Assembly (NCBI RefSeq): GCF_035969385.1
Contig: NZ_JAYKKJ010000002.1
Coordinates: forward strand, 124,001 to 188,000
DNA: 64,000 bases
Reading direction: 5' to 3'
Origin: SELP01 sp035969385
Lineage (GTDB): Bacteria; Pseudomonadota; Alphaproteobacteria; Rhodobacterales; Rhodobacteraceae
Under the pieces are notes generated by a model. The model did not search any database and was not told the DNA's origin. It worked only from the letters and a program-made list of their open reading frames with translations. A program made the position numbers and the translations under genes. This document shows positions 41,159-50,081 of the stretch, piece by piece (the first letter of the stretch is position 1; every line of letters starts with the position of its first letter).

Positions 41159-44106
41159 GTCAGATCCTCCGGCGTCACATCGTCGGCATCTGACCATTCC
41201 CCGTAGCGCGACAGGTGGTCATAGTCGCTCTTGTCGTCCGATTTCTCCATCGCCATGCGGGCGCTGTATCCACGGGTTGGCCGCTGCCATTTCGACAGAA
41301 GATCAATAAGCCCCTCCCACGTGTCGTCGGGGGATTCCTTGTCCATCGGGGCGGCGACGACTGTTGGCGTGGACCCAAGCCCGATGAAGGCCGCCGAGTG
41401 CGTGGGCGCGGCCCCGATCTGGGCAAAACCGCCGCGCGCGGCCATGGCAGCCTGAAGCAGCAACTGTTTGTCGAACTTCAGCTGTTGTTTGTTGTTTGGC
41501 GGGGTGCCCGTTTTGTAATCGTAGATCACGATCTGCCCGTCCGGTGTCCGGTCGATCCGGTCGGCCCGCGCCGTGAGCCTGACGTTCACGCCGGGCAAGT
41601 CGATCTGGCCCGTCGCCTCGCGCTGGGCCGGGGTGGCGGTTGCGAGGCGCTGCACCTCATCCTCCAGAAAGCCGTCGACGACATTTTCGAACCGCGCGAT
41701 CCAAAGTTCCCGGATCGTGGGCCATGGACAGCCTTCGGCAAAGACGGTTCGGGCGGTTTGCATCAGGGCGTCCCGCGCGGAGGGATCGGTGGGGTCCGGC
41801 CCGTCAAAGATGAATCGTTCCATGATCTCGTGGATCAGGATACCCCGCAGGGGGGCATCCGGTTCCGGCACCAAAGGGTCAACGGGTTTCAGTCCGAGCA
41901 CATCACGGGCGTAGATTGCATAGGGGTCGCGAACCAGCTTTTGGACCTGAGTGACGGAAATCTGCCGTGGCCTGTCTTCGACGGGCGGGCGTGGCGACGG
42001 GCGGTGCGCGGGCGCGGACCGTATGTCGGGCTCCTGAAGCTTTGCCGCCTGCGCCAGCCATAGATCGCCGCGCCGTTTCATCTCTTTCAAGGCTTCGGGG
42101 CCGCCGGTTTCGGTCAGGCCGTTCAGAAGATTGGTCAGGCGGTTGAGCCAGCGGGACGGGATCGTTTCCGCCTCGTCCGACCGGACCGATCGGCTTAGCC
42201 AGACGTCGGGTGCCGCGACCGCCTGCTGAAAATCATGCGCGGCCAACCCGATCCGCCGTTCTGGCAGCAACAGGCCCGCATCTGCCCGCATGCGGCGGTT
42301 CAGCCAAGGATCCGGGCTGGGTGCGGCGGGCCATGTCCCGTCATTCAGGCCCGCAAGAATAACAAGATCCGCGCTTTGAACCCGCGCCTCTAGCGTGCCC
42401 CAGAAAAGCACTCGCGGATGGCCTGTATCGGGATTGCGTACCTCTCCTTTTGCAAGGACCGCATTGAACAGCGATTGGAAGTCACGGCTTGTCATCGGCC
42501 CTGCTGCATCGGCGGCTTCGGCTAGGTTAGACACTGTTTTCAGGGCTTCGCGACCGGCGGCCTCGGCCCAAAGCGCGCCAGTTCCCTCTACCCGAGGTCC
42601 GGCGGCGAACCTCTCTGCCAGGGTTTTGTGAAGGTCGAGGAACCCGGCCAATGTGGTCTGTTCAACATCGCGCTGGACCGTATCAATCAGGTCGGCAACC
42701 CAATTGGCCCAGATCGCGGCGTCGCTGTCCGTTCCGACGCGAGCTCCGGCCCAGTTCCGCAGGGTGTCACCTGTTGGAAAGGGCGGACCGTAGCGCCGAA
42801 GGTGCAATTCCAACTCACGCGCGAACCGCAGATGAGGCCCCCGGTCGGTTGCCCCGCTCGCGGCGAGGGGGTGTTTCAGCAGAACCAACAAGGTTTCAGC
42901 GGTGACAGGACCGACAAAAAGGTCGCAAACATGGCGCAGGAACCGCCCCGGCGGGGATAGCTGCAGCGGCTGGCCAGCACTGTCATCCGGCACGATATTC
43001 CAGCGATCCAGCGCTGCCGCGACCTGCCGGGTCAGGTTTCTGTCCGGTGTGATCAGCGCGGCGGTCTTGCCGTTGTCAACAGCGGCCCGCAGGCGTAGGG
43101 CAATGGTTTCGGCCTCCATCCGGGGCGACGGGGCCTGAAGCAGGCTGATCGACGCTGTCGCCTTTGCCATGTTCCCTTGTTCCGGCCCTTCTTTCAGCCA
43201 GCCATCGGTGACCGGGGCCGGGCGCAGTGCGAGCGAAAGAAGCCTGTTCCTGTCCGGGTCCGGGGCAGACCCGTCAGACCACGGCACAATGTCGGCCGGT
43301 CCCAGCCCCAACGCGTCCATCAGGCGTTTGAACCGGTATTGAGGATGGTCTTCGAACCCGTCGGCCTGGGTCATCCGGTTCCAAACCCGGTCGGGCATGT
43401 CAAAGTCGAAACCCGGTAGGATCACAGCGCCGTTCGGCAGTTTCGCTACGGCTTCCATCAACAGGGCGGTCGCCCCGCGCGAGCCGGTCGAACCCGCGAC
43501 GATGATCGGGTGGTCAGGAGGCGCCTTTCCCCAATCGGCTACCAGCCGTTCGACGACCATGCGCTGCCGGGTCTCAAGGTCTGGCGGCGAAGCCCCGGCG
43601 TCGAAAAACTGCCGAGCGATTTGCAGGAATTTCAGCGACCTGTCCCAATGTTCGGACAGGTCCGAAACATCAAGGGATTCCAGCCGGTCCAGCGATACCC
43701 CTTCACCGTGCATTTCGTCGAACAGGCTGGCAAGGCTGTCCGACAGATCGAACAGGGCGGCACGCGGCGCGATGTCTGGGTCCTGTTCCAGCAGCCGGGC
43801 AACCAGTTGAGTCAGCTCAAGCCGCCTGCGAAGGGGGGACACCGCCGGGGGAATATCAGCCAAACCCGGATCCTGAGCCAGATCGGTGACCAGTCGGAAC
43901 CGCGGGAGCAGCCGCGCCTGCCCGGGGTCGAACGCCGACTGCATCCGCCGCATCATCCGCCGCGTGTTGACCAGAACCTCGACCCGGGCGAGCGCGTCTG
44001 CTGGGTGGTCCCTAGTGAGGTTGAGAAGTCCGTCGACCACCGCCTGTCCAAAGTCGACCCCCGGTGCCAGCCCAAAAACACGCGGCTTGTCGGTTGGGTC
44101 AAACAT
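41155..44106 (-). CDS. addB: double-strand break repair protein AddB
   Basis: The 983-residue protein is the partner of AddA. It has a helicase-like N-terminal part without a recognisable active Walker A loop, as is usual for alphaproteobacterial AddB. The RecB-type nuclease at the C terminus contains GILIHEIMERF and the catalytic VIYDYKTGTPP motif. The preferred start is the ATG at 44106 with AAGG 8 bp upstream; the GTG at 44115 is an alternative adding three residues. It overlaps murU by 8 bp and addA by 4 bp. Confidence 0.94.
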   Translation of the reverse strand: MFDPTDKPRVFGLAPGVDFGQAVVDGLLNLTRDHPADALARVEVLVNTRRMMRRMQSAFDPGQARLLPRFRLVTDLAQDPGLADIPPAVSPLRRRLELTQLVARLLEQDPDIAPRAALFDLSDSLASLFDEMHGEGVSLDRLESLDVSDLSEHWDRSLKFLQIARQFFDAGASPPDLETRQRMVVERLVADWGKAPPDHPIIVAGSTGSRGATALLMEAVAKLPNGAVILPGFDFDMPDRVWNRMTQADGFEDHPQYRFKRLMDALGLGPADIVPWSDGSAPDPDRNRLLSLALRPAPVTDGWLKEGPEQGNMAKATASISLLQAPSPRMEAETIALRLRAAVDNGKTAALITPDRNLTRQVAAALDRWNIVPDDSAGQPLQLSPPGRFLRHVCDLFVGPVTAETLLVLLKHPLAASGATDRGPHLRFARELELHLRRYGPPFPTGDTLRNWAGARVGTDSDAAIWANWVADLIDTVQRDVEQTTLAGFLDLHKTLAERFAAGPRVEGTGALWAEAAGREALKTVSNLAEAADAAGPMTSRDFQSLFNAVLAKGEVRNPDTGHPRVLFWGTLEARVQSADLVILAGLNDGTWPAAPSPDPWLNRRMRADAGLLLPERRIGLAAHDFQQAVAAPDVWLSRSVRSDEAETIPSRWLNRLTNLLNGLTETGGPEALKEMKRRGDLWLAQAAKLQEPDIRSAPAHRPSPRPPVEDRPRQISVTQVQKLVRDPYAIYARDVLGLKPVDPLVPEPDAPLRGILIHEIMERFIFDGPDPTDPSARDALMQTARTVFAEGCPWPTIRELWIARFENVVDGFLEDEVQRLATATPAQREATGQIDLPGVNVRLTARADRIDRTPDGQIVIYDYKTGTPPNNKQQLKFDKQLLLQAAMAARGGFAQIGAAPTHSAAFIGLGSTPTVVAAPMDKESPDDTWEGLIDLLSKWQRPTRGYSARMAMEKSDDKSDYDHLSRYGEWSDADDVTPEDLT

Positions 44107-44785
44107 CCTTGGCACCTTTCAACATCCCTTCGGCCAGTGGCAGGCTTTCGGGTCGGCCAACGTCGCACCACTTTCCGTGGTGCACCACCCCAAAAAGCCG
44201 CCCGCGCACAATCATGCTGTCCCAAAGAAGGTTCAGCGAAAAGACATCATCGCGGATGTTATGCAATCCCTCGGGCCGGATGATCTGGGCACCGGAGTAG
44301 ACGTGCCCCGGTCCGCGCGTCAGCCGCCCACCATCTGACAGGAAATCCCCGGCGGCCTGATGGCCGATCGCGTTCTTGGGCGGAATCAGAAGCAACAACG
44401 CATCCATCCGCGCTGGGTCCCAGGCCAACCGAAGCTGTTCAAAGGGGTTCATTCCTGTCCAGACGGCATCGGTGTTCATGGTGAAGATCGGGCCCGGGGG
44501 CAGCAGGGGCAGCGCCTTGCGCAGGCCGCCGCCGGTTTCCAATAACCGGGTCCGTTCGTCCGAGACGGACACATTCCGACCGGACAGCACTGGCAGCAAT
44601 TGTTCGGCAAGGTAGTGGATGTTGGCCGCTTTCGTGCCGATCCCGGCCTCGTCCGCAAGGTCGATCGCGTGATCGATCAGCGTCGTTTGTCCGACCTTGA
44701 TCAGCGGTTTTGGCGTTTTGGCTGTCAGCGGCCTCATCCGCGTTCCCAGCCCGGCCGCAAAGAAAAAGACAGCGTTAGGGGTCAT
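44099..44785 (-). CDS. murU: MurNAc-1-phosphate uridylyltransferase (MurU type)
   Basis: The 228-residue sugar nucleotidyltransferase has the signature FFAAGLGTRMRPLTAKTPKP with the catalytic lysine, the metal-binding NTDAVW, and a GKWCDVGRPESL segment. MurU converts MurNAc-1-P and UTP to UDP-MurNAc in the anhMurNAc recycling route. The neighbouring upstream gene encodes the matching kinase AmgK, which strongly supports this role over other nucleotidyltransferases. The ATG at 44785 overlaps the amgK stop by 4 bp (ATGA). Confidence 0.87.
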   Translation of the reverse strand: MTPNAVFFFAAGLGTRMRPLTAKTPKPLIKVGQTTLIDHAIDLADEAGIGTKAANIHYLAEQLLPVLSGRNVSVSDERTRLLETGGGLRKALPLLPPGPIFTMNTDAVWTGMNPFEQLRLAWDPARMDALLLLIPPKNAIGHQAAGDFLSDGGRLTRGPGHVYSGAQIIRPEGLHNIRDDVFSLNLLWDSMIVRGRLFGVVHHGKWCDVGRPESLPLAEGMLKGAKDV

Positions 44786-45735
44786 GCCGGATAGGTTGTT
44801 GGGGGGATCAGATCATTGATCAGAACCCGTAGTTTGTGGAGCGCGGGGTGATCCAGATCCCGCCGAATGTGGGCAACGACCCTTGGAATGAAATCCTGAT
44901 AGCGGGGCTTAGCTTCTTGGAAAATGAGCCTGTGAAAGATCCCGATGATCCGCAGGTTTCGCTGCACCGAAAGGATCGCAACCTCTTGATCAAGTGTCGA
45001 GCGATCCATCCCAGTGCCCGCGGCGAAGGCGTCCAGAACCTGCTGCTCGGTCGATGGGCCGACATCCCGTCGCGCATCCCGCAAAAGCGACACCAGATCA
45101 TAAGCGCCCGGTGCAATGAACGCATCCTGAAAGTCCAGAATTCCCACCTTGTCCAATCCGGTGCGACCCGGCCGCCAGATCAGGTTTTCGGCGTGAAAGT
45201 CCCGAAGGGAAAGGGTCTGCGCGGGCCGGATGCAGCCGGAAAACAGGTGTTCAATCTCCGCCTCTACTTCGGACCGGGGGGCGCCGGGCGCGGCATGATC
45301 GAAGAACGGCGACAGCATTTGCGCGGCGATATCGGGTGTCAGGCGCGGCAGATCCGCCAAGACAGGGCAGGTCTGGAGCGCCAGAAGTACATCGGTCACG
45401 GCGGCATAAACCGGGCCTTCGTCTTCTGGCCGGGCCGTGAGATGAAGGGAAACCTGATCCGGTCCAAGGTCTTCGAGAAGAAGCAGGCCCAAATCGTGGT
45501 CAGCGCGAAGAATGCGAGGTGCCGACAGGCCGCATGTCACAAGGTGATCTGAAATGCGATGGAACGCGTGGGTGTCTTCGCCGGTCTCTGGCGAGGCATC
45601 CATCAAGATCGCGGAGTCGGCGTTTCGGAGCAGGCGAAAGTAGCGTCGCCGCGATGCGTCGCCGGGAATGGGCTCGGCCCCATCACGCGCCCATCCGGCT
45701 GAGGCGAGGAATGCCGCGACGGCTGCGTCACGCAT
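44782..45735 (-). CDS. amgK: anomeric MurNAc/GlcNAc kinase (AmgK type)
   Basis: The 317-residue protein belongs to the aminoglycoside phosphotransferase fold. The catalytic loop is SLRDFHAENLIW and the metal-binding motif is ILDFQDAF; an early GDASRRRYFRL segment is the nucleotide loop. AmgK phosphorylates MurNAc at C1 for cell wall recycling, and the partner murU follows immediately. The ATG at 45735 overlaps tsaE by 8 bp. A GTG at 45747 has a better spaced AAAGG and would add four residues, so the exact start is uncertain. Confidence 0.87.
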   Translation of the reverse strand: MRDAAVAAFLASAGWARDGAEPIPGDASRRRYFRLLRNADSAILMDASPETGEDTHAFHRISDHLVTCGLSAPRILRADHDLGLLLLEDLGPDQVSLHLTARPEDEGPVYAAVTDVLLALQTCPVLADLPRLTPDIAAQMLSPFFDHAAPGAPRSEVEAEIEHLFSGCIRPAQTLSLRDFHAENLIWRPGRTGLDKVGILDFQDAFIAPGAYDLVSLLRDARRDVGPSTEQQVLDAFAAGTGMDRSTLDQEVAILSVQRNLRIIGIFHRLIFQEAKPRYQDFIPRVVAHIRRDLDHPALHKLRVLINDLIPPTTYPA

Positions 45736-46198
45736 GTGCAAGGACACGATCCAGCCTTTCGGCCCAGGCGGCGGGCCCCCGAAAAGAAACCCTATGCTCG
45801 TCCTGCCAGGCTTCGAACCGGAGCGTCAGTGCCGAAGGCGGCGAAAGCCAATCCAAACGATCAGGCCATTCGATCAGGCAGATTGCCGACACGAACGCCT
45901 CGTCCAGACCAAGTTCCAGCGCCTCTTCCGGGGAAGAAAGGCGATAGAGATCGCAGTGCCAGATTTCGACATCATGGTCGTTGTAGGTTTGAACAAGCGT
46001 GAAGGTTGGTGAGGGGACGTCTTCGTTCCTGCCAAGGCGGGCGCGGATCAGGGCGCGGGAGAATGCCGATTTTCCGGCCCCGACGTCCCCTTCCAGCAAG
46101 AGGGTATCGCCACGGCCCAATTCAGCCGCGAAAGCGCGGGCAAGCGCCTCGGTATCGGCTTCGGTTGCGAGGAGATGGGGCCCGGTTTCGACGTGCAT
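45728..46198 (-). CDS. tsaE: tRNA t6A biosynthesis ATPase TsaE
   Basis: The 156-residue P-loop protein works with TsaB and TsaD to make threonylcarbamoyladenosine at A37 of tRNA. Walker A is LEGDVGAGKSAFSRALI, followed by SPTFTLVQTY and HCDLYRL, all typical of TsaE. The ATG at 46198 was chosen; the GTG at 46204 would add two residues. tsaD is elsewhere in the window. The gene starts the run leading into amgK and murU. Confidence 0.94.
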   Translation of the reverse strand: MHVETGPHLLATEADTEALARAFAAELGRGDTLLLEGDVGAGKSAFSRALIRARLGRNEDVPSPTFTLVQTYNDHDVEIWHCDLYRLSSPEEALELGLDEAFVSAICLIEWPDRLDWLSPPSALTLRFEAWQDEHRVSFRGPAAWAERLDRVLAHA

Positions 46199-46238
46199 GA
46201 TCACAGACTACGCACGTCGTGGGGAGCTTCAAGCCCTG

Positions 46239-47837
46239 TCAGACGCCTTGCTGCATCCGGCCTTCCAATCCGAGGGGTTGGTGAATCGTCGGGGCCATGT
46301 CGCGAACCCTTCTAAATGCGGCAAGCGTTGCCCCGCCGGGAAGAGGAGAGACCTTGCAGGAGTAGTGACGCCCATCGTTCATGATCACCAACTCTTCCCA
46401 GGCACTGCGTTCGCCGATCCGTCCGACGAAATTGCAGACTTCGCCCCAGACGGGGGTCGGTGCACAGGATTCCTGCCACTGTCGGGCTTCGTCTAGAATC
46501 CCACTTTCGGTCAGGCCGGTGGCCGGTTTGTGCCAAAGCTTGCAATAGGCGCTGTTTGCCATTGTCATCGTGCCAGAGGCGTTGAAGACCGCGACCGCTT
46601 CGTCAAGGGAATCGAGAACCGCGTGGCTGAGTTCAATCTCGGACCGGAAGCGACGGGTCAAAGACACCTCCGCGCTGATGTCTTCGAAAAGAAACGCGAT
46701 GGCGCCGTCCGGATGGGGGCGTCCGGTGACCCGGTAGGTGCGCCCGTTCGGAAGCTCCCACGTCTCGCAATAGTTTCCATCCTTCGCGGCGGATTCCAGC
46801 GCGGCTACTTCCTCTCGCCAGGTCTTGTAGTTCTTTGGTTCCGGCAGCATCTGACCTTCGCGCAACCGGTCAAGAACGGCATTCACGGTCGGTTGGCCGC
46901 TGAGAAATTCAACCGTCAGGTTCGTCAGATCGATCAGGGCCGGGTTGAAGATCATCAGCTTTCGGTTGCGGTTGAAGATGGCAAGCCCGATGGAAAGTTC
47001 GGCGAAGGTTTTTCCAAGGGTGGTGACAAAGTTCCGTTGCGTGGTTTCGGCCCGGACAATGGCTGAAACGTCGATTGCAAAATGCACCACCTCGGCACCG
47101 TGTCGGATACTTGTTACTTCGTACCAGGAGGGGTCAACCTGATCGGGCAAGTGAACGGGCGTGCGCCCGGTCACGCGTTCGCCGTCGTCTTCGGGGCGGT
47201 CGAGATTTTCGAAGATTTGCTGCGGCGGCCATGTTGCAATACCGCTTGCCAGACCGTTCTGAACCCCGTCTGCCTTGGCGAGGTAGGCCCGATTTGCCCA
47301 GATGATCGACCTGTCTTCGTGTTCCTTCCAGATCAGCATGGGGGAATCTTCGGCGATGGCCTGATAAGATTCGATCTGGGCCTCGATCGCCTTGATTGTG
47401 GCCTGATTTGCAAGGCTGTGACCGTTGGCCCCGCGCGCGTCTTCGTAGACGAGCCGGGCCATTCCGTCCCAGTAGTCGGCAACAATCCGAATGTCGGGGC
47501 TGTCCGGCGACGTGATGATCTTGTGCCCGTCTGTTGCCAGGGTGGACAGATGGCGCCGCAAGTGCGGAAATTGCGGCCCGAATACCGAAATGAACGCCTC
47601 CCAATCGGTGCGGCTGTCGGTCGGGTGCCGAATAAGGGTCTGGGCCGCCGGTGTCGCGTCAACAAGGTCAACGTCATCGAACAGGAAGGCGATGTTCGCC
47701 TCTGCCCGGGTCAGGTATTCGCGGGCGGCGGCCCGGTCCGATGTCGCCGGTCGCGAGAAGAAGGCAAGCAACGCGCCACCGGCAAGAAGCGACACGATGG
47801 CGACAAAGATCAGTTGCATACTATCGGAAAGCACCAT
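46239..47837 (-). CDS. membrane PAS-domain protein without kinase core (DivL-like?)
   Basis: The 532-residue protein has an N-terminal membrane helix (about residues 7-27) and then at least three PAS-like modules. These are roughly residues 160-265 (WANRAYLAKADG), 275-395 (IGLAIFNRNRKLMIFNPAL, IAFLFEDISAE) and 405-515 (DEAVAVFNASGTMTMANSAYC). It ends without any histidine-kinase dimerisation or ATPase motif. Multiple PAS domains and the place directly before tsaE recall DivL, the cell-cycle pseudokinase of Caulobacter, but here the catalytic part is absent. The identity as DivL is an inference from architecture and context. The start ATG at 47837 has GGAG 7 bp upstream. Confidence 0.75.
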   Translation of the reverse strand: MVLSDSMQLIFVAIVSLLAGGALLAFFSRPATSDRAAAREYLTRAEANIAFLFDDVDLVDATPAAQTLIRHPTDSRTDWEAFISVFGPQFPHLRRHLSTLATDGHKIITSPDSPDIRIVADYWDGMARLVYEDARGANGHSLANQATIKAIEAQIESYQAIAEDSPMLIWKEHEDRSIIWANRAYLAKADGVQNGLASGIATWPPQQIFENLDRPEDDGERVTGRTPVHLPDQVDPSWYEVTSIRHGAEVVHFAIDVSAIVRAETTQRNFVTTLGKTFAELSIGLAIFNRNRKLMIFNPALIDLTNLTVEFLSGQPTVNAVLDRLREGQMLPEPKNYKTWREEVAALESAAKDGNYCETWELPNGRTYRVTGRPHPDGAIAFLFEDISAEVSLTRRFRSEIELSHAVLDSLDEAVAVFNASGTMTMANSAYCKLWHKPATGLTESGILDEARQWQESCAPTPVWGEVCNFVGRIGERSAWEELVIMNDGRHYSCKVSPLPGGATLAAFRRVRDMAPTIHQPLGLEGRMQQGV

Positions 47838-47913
47838 GGCCCGACTCCAATATGAACAATTGGAAACAGAAGGTGCGTTACTTTGGTTAACGGGGCGTTA
47901 AGCGCCGGAACCG

Positions 47914-49302
47914 CTACGAGAATTCGATTTGTTTGTTGTCGCCCAAGGGCCCATGGCCGTCGTCCCGTCCGGGGTCGACGCTGTCGCGCGGCCAGCGGAC
48001 AAGAACGATCGCTCCACCGCCCGCCCGACCCAGCGCGCGCGCGCCGCCATTCGAAAACGATAGCTCTGCCCCGGACCGTTCAAGAAGGGTCTTGGCGATG
48101 AACAGCCCGAGCCCCATGCCCTCGTATCCGGGCCGCCGTTCCGCGTCTTCGCCGCTGCGTCGGCGCCGAACAAAAGGATCGCCGATCCGGCCGATCACCG
48201 ATGTGGGATAGCCCGGACCATCGTCGCTGATCCGGATCGAGATGGTGTCGGCGTCCCAACTCGTTTCAACTTCGACCGCGCTTTCCGCGAAGTCGACCGC
48301 GTTTTGAACGAGGTTGCGCAGGCCGTGGATGATCTCGGGCCGCCGCCAGATGACCGGCTGCCGCTGCGGGTGGTCGGTTTCGTCCGATACGCGGATGATG
48401 ATCGTCTTTCCCCGGTTCATATGGGGTTCGGCGGCTTCGTTGATCACCCCTTCAAGCGGGACGCGCCGCATGTGCAGGTCGTCTTTCCCCGCCCGCCCCA
48501 TGGACCGCAGGATGTCGCGGCAGCGGTCGGCCTGACTGCGGATCAGGGCCAGATCCTCGGCAAGTTCCGGATTGTCCTGCACCTCATCAAGAAGTTCAGA
48601 GCTGACCAGTTTGATCGTCGCCAGCGGGGTGCCCAATTCGTGCGCCGTTGCGGCGACAACCCCGCCGAGGTCGGTCAGTTTCTGTTCGCGGGCGAGGGCC
48701 ATTTGTGTGGCCAGCAGGGCATCGCCCATCGAATGCATCTCGCTTGTGACCTGCCGAGCATAGACCCCAAGAAACAGAACCCCGATCAGAAGCGATACCC
48801 AAAAGCCGAACAGGAACAGGCCAGGCAGCCGCAGTTCTGTGCCCGCCGTGGTCAGGACGGGATAGTGAAACTGACTGAGCAGGGAGAGCATCAGGATCGC
48901 TACTGAAGCGATCAGAACCGTATAGCGCAACGGCAGGAAGGTGGCTGCAATCGTCACCGGAACCAGCGCCAGCAGGGCAAAGGGGTTGTTCAGCCCGCCT
49001 GTCAGAAGCAGGAGCATCCCGAGCTGCAACAGATCGAACAAAAGCATCAGCGTGGCGTCGCGGTCCGACAGCTTTTGGTTTCCGGGGGCAAGGAAGGTTG
49101 AAAACAGGTTGGCGAGGATCGAGGCGCCGATGACGATCGAGATGAACCCGACCTCAATCACCAGATCGAAGAAACGAACCGCAACCACCAGCGCGGCAAT
49201 CTGCCCAAGGATCGCGATCCAGCGCAGGATCACCAAGGTTCTGAGCCGCACCCAGTTGCTGCGGGTCCGGTCCTGTAGGAATGCCGGGTCGGACATGGCC
49301 AT
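47914..49302 (-). CDS. regB: redox-sensing histidine kinase RegB/PrrB
   Basis: The 462-residue kinase has about six membrane helices. These include the strictly conserved quinone-binding GGLNNPF (residues 102-108). The phosphorylated H221 is in AATAHELGTPL, and a cysteine exactly 40 residues later (C261, in ADRCRDILR) matches the redox-active cysteine of RegB. The HATPase domain shows NLVQNAVDFAE, SDDGPGYP and GMGLGLFIAKTLL. RegB phosphorylates RegA when oxygen falls, controlling photosynthesis, respiration and carbon metabolism. The start at ATG 49302 is a choice between several candidates. It diverges from senC-regA across 88 bp. Confidence 0.95.
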   Translation of the reverse strand: MAMSDPAFLQDRTRSNWVRLRTLVILRWIAILGQIAALVVAVRFFDLVIEVGFISIVIGASILANLFSTFLAPGNQKLSDRDATLMLLFDLLQLGMLLLLTGGLNNPFALLALVPVTIAATFLPLRYTVLIASVAILMLSLLSQFHYPVLTTAGTELRLPGLFLFGFWVSLLIGVLFLGVYARQVTSEMHSMGDALLATQMALAREQKLTDLGGVVAATAHELGTPLATIKLVSSELLDEVQDNPELAEDLALIRSQADRCRDILRSMGRAGKDDLHMRRVPLEGVINEAAEPHMNRGKTIIIRVSDETDHPQRQPVIWRRPEIIHGLRNLVQNAVDFAESAVEVETSWDADTISIRISDDGPGYPTSVIGRIGDPFVRRRRSGEDAERRPGYEGMGLGLFIAKTLLERSGAELSFSNGGARALGRAGGGAIVLVRWPRDSVDPGRDDGHGPLGDNKQIEFS

Positions 49303-49390
49303 GGGCGGGCTTTCGGTCTGCGTCAAGCTGATGCATTGTTAAGCGCAGGGCGAGGCACGATCAATGCGACCGACAAGACAGGAGCAGTAG

Positions 49391-50020
49391 ATGGACCGGA
49401 AACTTATTGCGATCGGGGGCGCGTTGTCCCTTGCGGTGCTGATTGCCGGGACCGGCATCGCCATCATGACAGGGCGCCAGAACGACCAGTTCGCGGATTG
49501 CGGGGGCAGTGCCGTTGCCGGTAGCGCCATTGGTGGACCGTTCGAGTTGCTGAACGCCCAGGGGCAAACCGTGACAGATGCCGACATCATCACCGGGCCA
49601 ACGATCCTGTATTTCGGCTATACCTTCTGTCCGGATGTCTGCCCGCTGGACAATGCGCGCAACGCACTTGCCGTCGATATTCTTGAAGAACAGGGGATTG
49701 ATGCGACCCCCGTTTTCATATCGATCGACCCGGACCGCGACACGCCCGAGGTGGTCGGAGAGTTCGCCTATAACTTTCATGACCGGATGATCGGCCTGAC
49801 CGGATCGGCCGAGCAGGTCGCCGCCGCATCCCGTGCCTACAAGACATTCTACCAGAAAGAGGCGGATGGCGATCCGCAGTATTACCTCGTCAGCCATTCG
49901 ACCTTTAGCTATCTGGCCCTGCCCGGATACGGGGTCGTCGACTTCTTCAAGCGCGACGACAGTGCCGAGGTTGTGGCGGATCGCACAGCCTGTTTCGTCG
50001 AAGCCGCCGGGGCAAGCTGA
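49391..50020 (+). CDS. senC: SCO1/SenC/PrrC copper protein
   Basis: The 209-residue protein has an N-terminal membrane anchor (residues 5-27) and a thioredoxin-like SCO domain. The copper ligands are the two cysteines in FCPDVCPLDN and the histidine in YLVSHSTFSYL. SCO proteins help assemble the CuA centre of cytochrome oxidase, and in Rhodobacter PrrC also feeds redox information to PrrB. The ATG at 49391 has AGGAG 6 bp upstream. It lies between regB and regA, the classical arrangement. Confidence 0.95.
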   Translation: MDRKLIAIGGALSLAVLIAGTGIAIMTGRQNDQFADCGGSAVAGSAIGGPFELLNAQGQTVTDADIITGPTILYFGYTFCPDVCPLDNARNALAVDILEEQGIDATPVFISIDPDRDTPEVVGEFAYNFHDRMIGLTGSAEQVAAASRAYKTFYQKEADGDPQYYLVSHSTFSYLALPGYGVVDFFKRDDSAEVVADRTACFVEAAGAS

Positions 50021-50081
50021 ATTGACCTGACCCCGACCGGGCGCTACCTGTTGTTTGCGCGAAGACTGAAGGGCCTTTGAA

